A stretch of DNA of 37,010 nt from Myxococcales bacterium (GTDB lineage Bacteria > Myxococcota_A > UBA796 > GCA-2862545). The stretch spans positions 1 through 37,010 of the forward strand of contig JAHQVJ010000009.1 in NCBI GenBank assembly GCA_019634415.1. The letters run 5' to 3'. The notes below the pieces were generated by a model that was given only the letters and a program-made list of their open reading frames with translations, searched no databases and was not told where the DNA came from. The translations under genes and the position numbers were made by a program. Shown piece by piece: positions 34,727-37,010 of the stretch (its first letter is position 1; every line of letters begins with the position of its first letter).

Positions 34727-35269
34727 TCAACGACGAAGGGCTCGCGCATGGAGCGTCAGCTCAGTGCCGTCCTCCCCGATCTCCACCGTCTGCTCGACCC
34801 ACTCGCTGCCATGATCCTGCCCACGCCTCCACAGCCACAGCCGCCAGGTGCCCGGGAAGGCCTGGTCCGTCCAGAAACGCCCGCCGTCGAGGGGCATGCG
34901 AATCTCAGCGCTGAGGACCTGCGCGGGCCCGCTCATGGCCACGACCCATCCGTCACCCGTCACGGGACCCCGCACGACGCCCCTCACCGTCACCCCAGGC
35001 ATCAGCGTCACGTCCACCTGGTCTCCCGCCCGGTGGAGCCCGCCGCTCGCGCCCTGTCCGAAGCCAGGCGCCCGCGCGACCACGCGCACTCGGAGATCGC
35101 GGACCGCGAACTCGGCAGGCGCTGGACGCCACGTGATCGCACCTGTGCGGTCAGGCACGACCACGGCCACCTCGGCGCCGGGTATGGGCGTGCCTGCCTC
35201 GTCGTTCACCTCCACCCGCAGAGGTTCTGGCTCCACTGCGAGCGCGACCGCCACCGACACCATCCACAC
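34727..35269 (-). CDS. Exported protein with carboxypeptidase-regulatory-like domain
   Basis: About 180 residues. A short hydrophobic segment (MVSVAVALAVEPE) is followed by a transthyretin/carboxypeptidase-regulatory-like beta domain: LRVEVNDEAGTPIPGAEVAVVV, LRVRVVARAPGFGQGA, QVDVTLMPGVTVRGVVRG. These domains serve as structural or ligand-binding modules; there is no catalytic motif. The start is uncertain. GTG at 35269 has AGGAGG six bases upstream; ATG at 35263 would give a similar product. Longer forms starting at 35332 add a basic stretch (RARRRCG), which would improve a signal peptide. Convergent with the metalloprotease; same strand and downstream of a membrane protein gene, 111 bases apart. 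Confidence 0.65.
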   Translation of the reverse strand: MWMVSVAVALAVEPEPLRVEVNDEAGTPIPGAEVAVVVPDRTGAITWRPAPAEFAVRDLRVRVVARAPGFGQGASGGLHRAGDQVDVTLMPGVTVRGVVRGPVTGDGWVVAMSGPAQVLSAEIRMPLDGGRFWTDQAFPGTWRLWLWRRGQDHGSEWVEQTVEIGEDGTELTLHARALRR

Positions 35270-35380
35270 ACCACACCTCCTACGCGCTCGAACGCCTCCA
35301 CACCTACGGTGGAGCCCAGTCGAGGCAGGCATCGGCCACCATCTTCGACTGAAGCTTCCAGTCCAGCGACCCGAACCGAG

Positions 35381-36568
35381 TCATGGTCCTTCGAACCCCG
35401 CCGTCGCATGCGGCCTACGCTGCGCGGTGGGCACGGCGACACCCGCACGCTCACGATCCGACGTCACCGAGGCAACCGCGCGGCGACAGCCTTCCACCAA
35501 CCGGTCGATGACCGCGTCGTCCCAGGTACCACTCGACGAGGGGCCGCCGACCCACTCGGACCGAGGCACGTCCCCTTCGAACACGGCGGTGAACACCCCG
35601 TCCCGCACGGTGCCGCGCCATCCATGAAGCAGCTCCATCCAGGGCCCGTCCAGGTCTGCGATGATCCGAGCTCCCTCCGAGTCCCCCTCCACGACCAGCT
35701 GGCTGTCGGCAATGGCATTGCCCAAGGGAAGACCCGCCCGCTCGCCCTCATGGCGCCGACGAGCCGTCACTCCATCCAGCTCCGGCACGGGCAGCGTGAG
35801 CTCGGTCCACGGGGGGATGGGATCCCGACAGACCCGCAAGGTCGCCGTTCGATCCCCCACTCGAAACGTCATCGACCACTGGCTCTGGTCCTCGCGGATC
35901 ACTGCACCTGGCAACACCTCAGCCGCCCGATGGCGCCAGAGGCTAGGCAGAAGACCCGGATCGAGCTGCTCTGGCCACCACATCGAGCGATACAGGAGCC
36001 GCACACAGAGGAGCGCACCGCCGACGAAGGGTACCCACCACCAGCCTTCGACGGGCATCGTCTCACCTGGGGACAGCGCGACCAGGAGGCCCAGGGACAT
36101 TGTGGCCAGCACGGCGACTGCCCCCGCGTCGAGGCGAATGCGCCGACCGAGGGCCGTGTCGGATCGGGTGTGGGACGCCACGTGCGCCGCGGTGCCGACG
36201 ACGGCTAGCAGGCCTACACCGGCGGCCGCGAACCACATCGGCGGCCAGAGCGCCACGGCGACGACATCCGACCACAGGATGACGCTGAACCACATCGTGG
36301 CCAGGAGTCGTCGCAAGAACGGTTGGCGCTCGCGCGGAGACGACCCCAGGATCCGCCACCCAGCCACGGCCAGGAGCACCGTCAGTGCGAGTTCGACGAG
36401 CAACGGCGACACGATGGGAACGCCCTGACGATGAGGCATCGGCAGGAAGATGAAGACGAGCCAGCCCACGCCCCCCAGTCGCAGCAGTCGAACTCCCTCA
36501 CGGATGGCATGGATGGAGCCCATCGGCGGCTCGGTCGGCGGCTCTGGGTGATACTCACCACGGCTCAA
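35381..36568 (-). CDS. Multi-span membrane protein, function unknown
   Basis: About 395 residues. Five or six membrane spans in the first half (for example WLVFIFLPM, LALTVLLAVAGW, MWFSVILWSDVVAVAL, LLAVVGTAAHVA, LATMSLGLLVAL, VPFVGGALLCVRLLY), then a soluble half of about 200 residues with a strand-rich pattern (WSMTFRVGDRTATLRVCRDPIPPWTELTLPVPEL). No recognised family. Start is uncertain: TTG at 36568 has GGAGG four bases before; ATG at 36523 (MGSIHAIREG) has no ribosome site; ATG at 36583 is also in frame. A set of TCGCGACAAT repeats and a perfect hairpin lie just upstream. Confidence 0.65.
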   Translation of the reverse strand: MSRGEYHPEPPTEPPMGSIHAIREGVRLLRLGGVGWLVFIFLPMPHRQGVPIVSPLLVELALTVLLAVAGWRILGSSPRERQPFLRRLLATMWFSVILWSDVVAVALWPPMWFAAAGVGLLAVVGTAAHVASHTRSDTALGRRIRLDAGAVAVLATMSLGLLVALSPGETMPVEGWWWVPFVGGALLCVRLLYRSMWWPEQLDPGLLPSLWRHRAAEVLPGAVIREDQSQWSMTFRVGDRTATLRVCRDPIPPWTELTLPVPELDGVTARRRHEGERAGLPLGNAIADSQLVVEGDSEGARIIADLDGPWMELLHGWRGTVRDGVFTAVFEGDVPRSEWVGGPSSSGTWDDAVIDRLVEGCRRAVASVTSDRERAGVAVPTAQRRPHATAGFEGP

Positions 36569-36607
36569 GTGACCTCCCCCCATCCTCGAAGTCTGACAGA
36601 CACTACG

Positions 36608-36667
36608 TCGCGACAATGTCGCAGCTTGTACCAGGTCGTGCCGCTCTCGAGGAGTCATCGCGACAAT
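36608..36667. promoter_or_regulatory. Direct repeats of TCGCGACAAT upstream of the membrane protein gene
   Basis: TCGCGACAAT at 36608-36617 and again at 36658-36667, exactly 50 bases apart, and inverted at 36679-36688. The first copy is part of GCGACA-A-TGTCGC (36610-36622). Exact ten-base matches in so short a region suggest protein-binding sites for control of the minus-strand membrane protein. Confidence 0.4.
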
Positions 36668-36689
36668 CAACTCCGTTGATTGTCGCGAT
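36657..36689. terminator. 14-bp perfect hairpin after the thioesterase gene
   Basis: Arms 36657-36670 and 36676-36689 are exact reverse complements (ATCGCGACAATCAA / TTGATTGTCGCGAT) with a 5-base CTCCG loop. The structure begins within the stop codon of the minus-strand thioesterase gene. It lacks a U-tract, as does the hairpin at 18376. It may be a terminator, an operator, or both. Confidence 0.6.
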
Positions 36690-37010
36690 CACACGCCGCC
36701 GCGCTCCCCGAAGGCCACGTAGGTGGCCTGGGCCGCCAAGCGCAGGCCGTCGGCATCCGCGATACGCGTCTCCACCGCCAGGCGGCTCTTGCCCTCGGCC
36801 AGCAACCGCTCCCCGAAGCCTCCCGTGCTGCCGTTCACCGGCTGGGAGACGGTCACGATGTCCTGGTGGACGGGCCGGCGGTACTGCACCGAGAAATCCT
36901 TGATGACGAGGGTGTACCGATCGAGCCAGCCATCGCCGATGGCATCGCTCAAGGCCATGAACGTCATGGCGTAGCCAGACACGATGGAGGCCATCGCCAG
37001 GCTGCCGCCG
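36689..37010 (-). CDS. Hotdog-fold thioesterase (PaaI/acyl-CoA thioesterase-like), 5' end missing
   Basis: The last 106 or so residues of a gene whose start lies beyond the window; the frame is open to the edge. The visible part begins GGSLAMASIVSGYAMTFMALSDAIG, the GG plus helix of hotdog thioesterases (the usual His-Gly-Gly is just entering), followed by strands KDFSVQYRRPVHQDIVTVSQPV and SRLAVETRIADADGLRLAAQATYVAFG. Likely hydrolyses an acyl-CoA. Substrate undetermined. Stop overlaps the hairpin at 36657-36689. A Met at 36994 is internal, not the start. Confidence 0.75.
   Translation of the reverse strand, partial: GGSLAMASIVSGYAMTFMALSDAIGDGWLDRYTLVIKDFSVQYRRPVHQDIVTVSQPVNGSTGGFGERLLAEGKSRLAVETRIADADGLRLAAQATYVAFGERGGV

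Noticed and set aside
1..37010. tRNA, rRNA, insertion sequences, integrase or prophage genes
   Set aside because: None seen in either strand by eye; no transposase-like frames or flanking inverted repeats. Small non-coding RNAs cannot be excluded without a search.

Overview
The window is a high-GC stretch of chromosome (roughly two thirds or more G+C by eye), densely coded on both strands, with no rRNA, tRNA, CRISPR array, insertion sequence or phage gene that I can see. Lipoproteins with Asp/Thr-rich tethers, thrombospondin-3-like calcium repeats, MopE-type DCDD modules, two Ser/Thr kinases, an RTX-like metalloprotease and a degenerate sigma factor together suggest an uncultured member of the Myxococcota or a relative. 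That placement is inference from gene style, not from a marker gene.

Layout. 41-712: small D/T-tethered lipoprotein. 737-2605 (minus): FAD-dependent amine-oxidase-like protein and a small lipoprotein, divergent from trpS (2756-3766). 3864-10887 (plus): a tight seven-gene run of ammonium channel, 62-residue protein, anchored OmpA-like protein, kinase fused to a formylglycine-enzyme-like domain, c-heme membrane protein with a dead histidine-kinase core, BBP2-like porin and a bitopic membrane protein. 10888-17307 (minus): one giant calcium-binding modular lipoprotein of about 2,140 residues. 17479-18375: secreted PHB-depolymerase-like esterase lipoprotein. 18442-19386 (minus): ankyrin protein, divergent from a degenerate sigma factor and a glyoxalase-fold protein (19493-20495). 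20550-23840: Ser/Thr kinase + ATPase + TPR regulator. 23963-32104: YqiJ-like OB-fold membrane protein, long flotillin and a 1,723-residue coiled-coil AAA+ ATPase. 32216-34654: zincin/RTX lipoprotein. 34727-36568 (minus): two envelope proteins of unknown role. 36689-37010 (minus): a hotdog thioesterase cut by the window edge.

Two gene sets look like systems. The first (3864-10887) puts an ammonium channel with a peptidoglycan-binding protein, a kinase, a heme-bearing pseudo-sensor and an outer-membrane barrel, but no GlnK, which suggests an envelope-spanning ammonium uptake or sensing assembly. The second (23963-32104) joins a flotillin membrane-domain scaffold to a very large AAA+ machine, behind a 16-bp perfect palindrome and next to a large kinase-ATPase-TPR regulator. 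Neither function can be proved from sequence alone.
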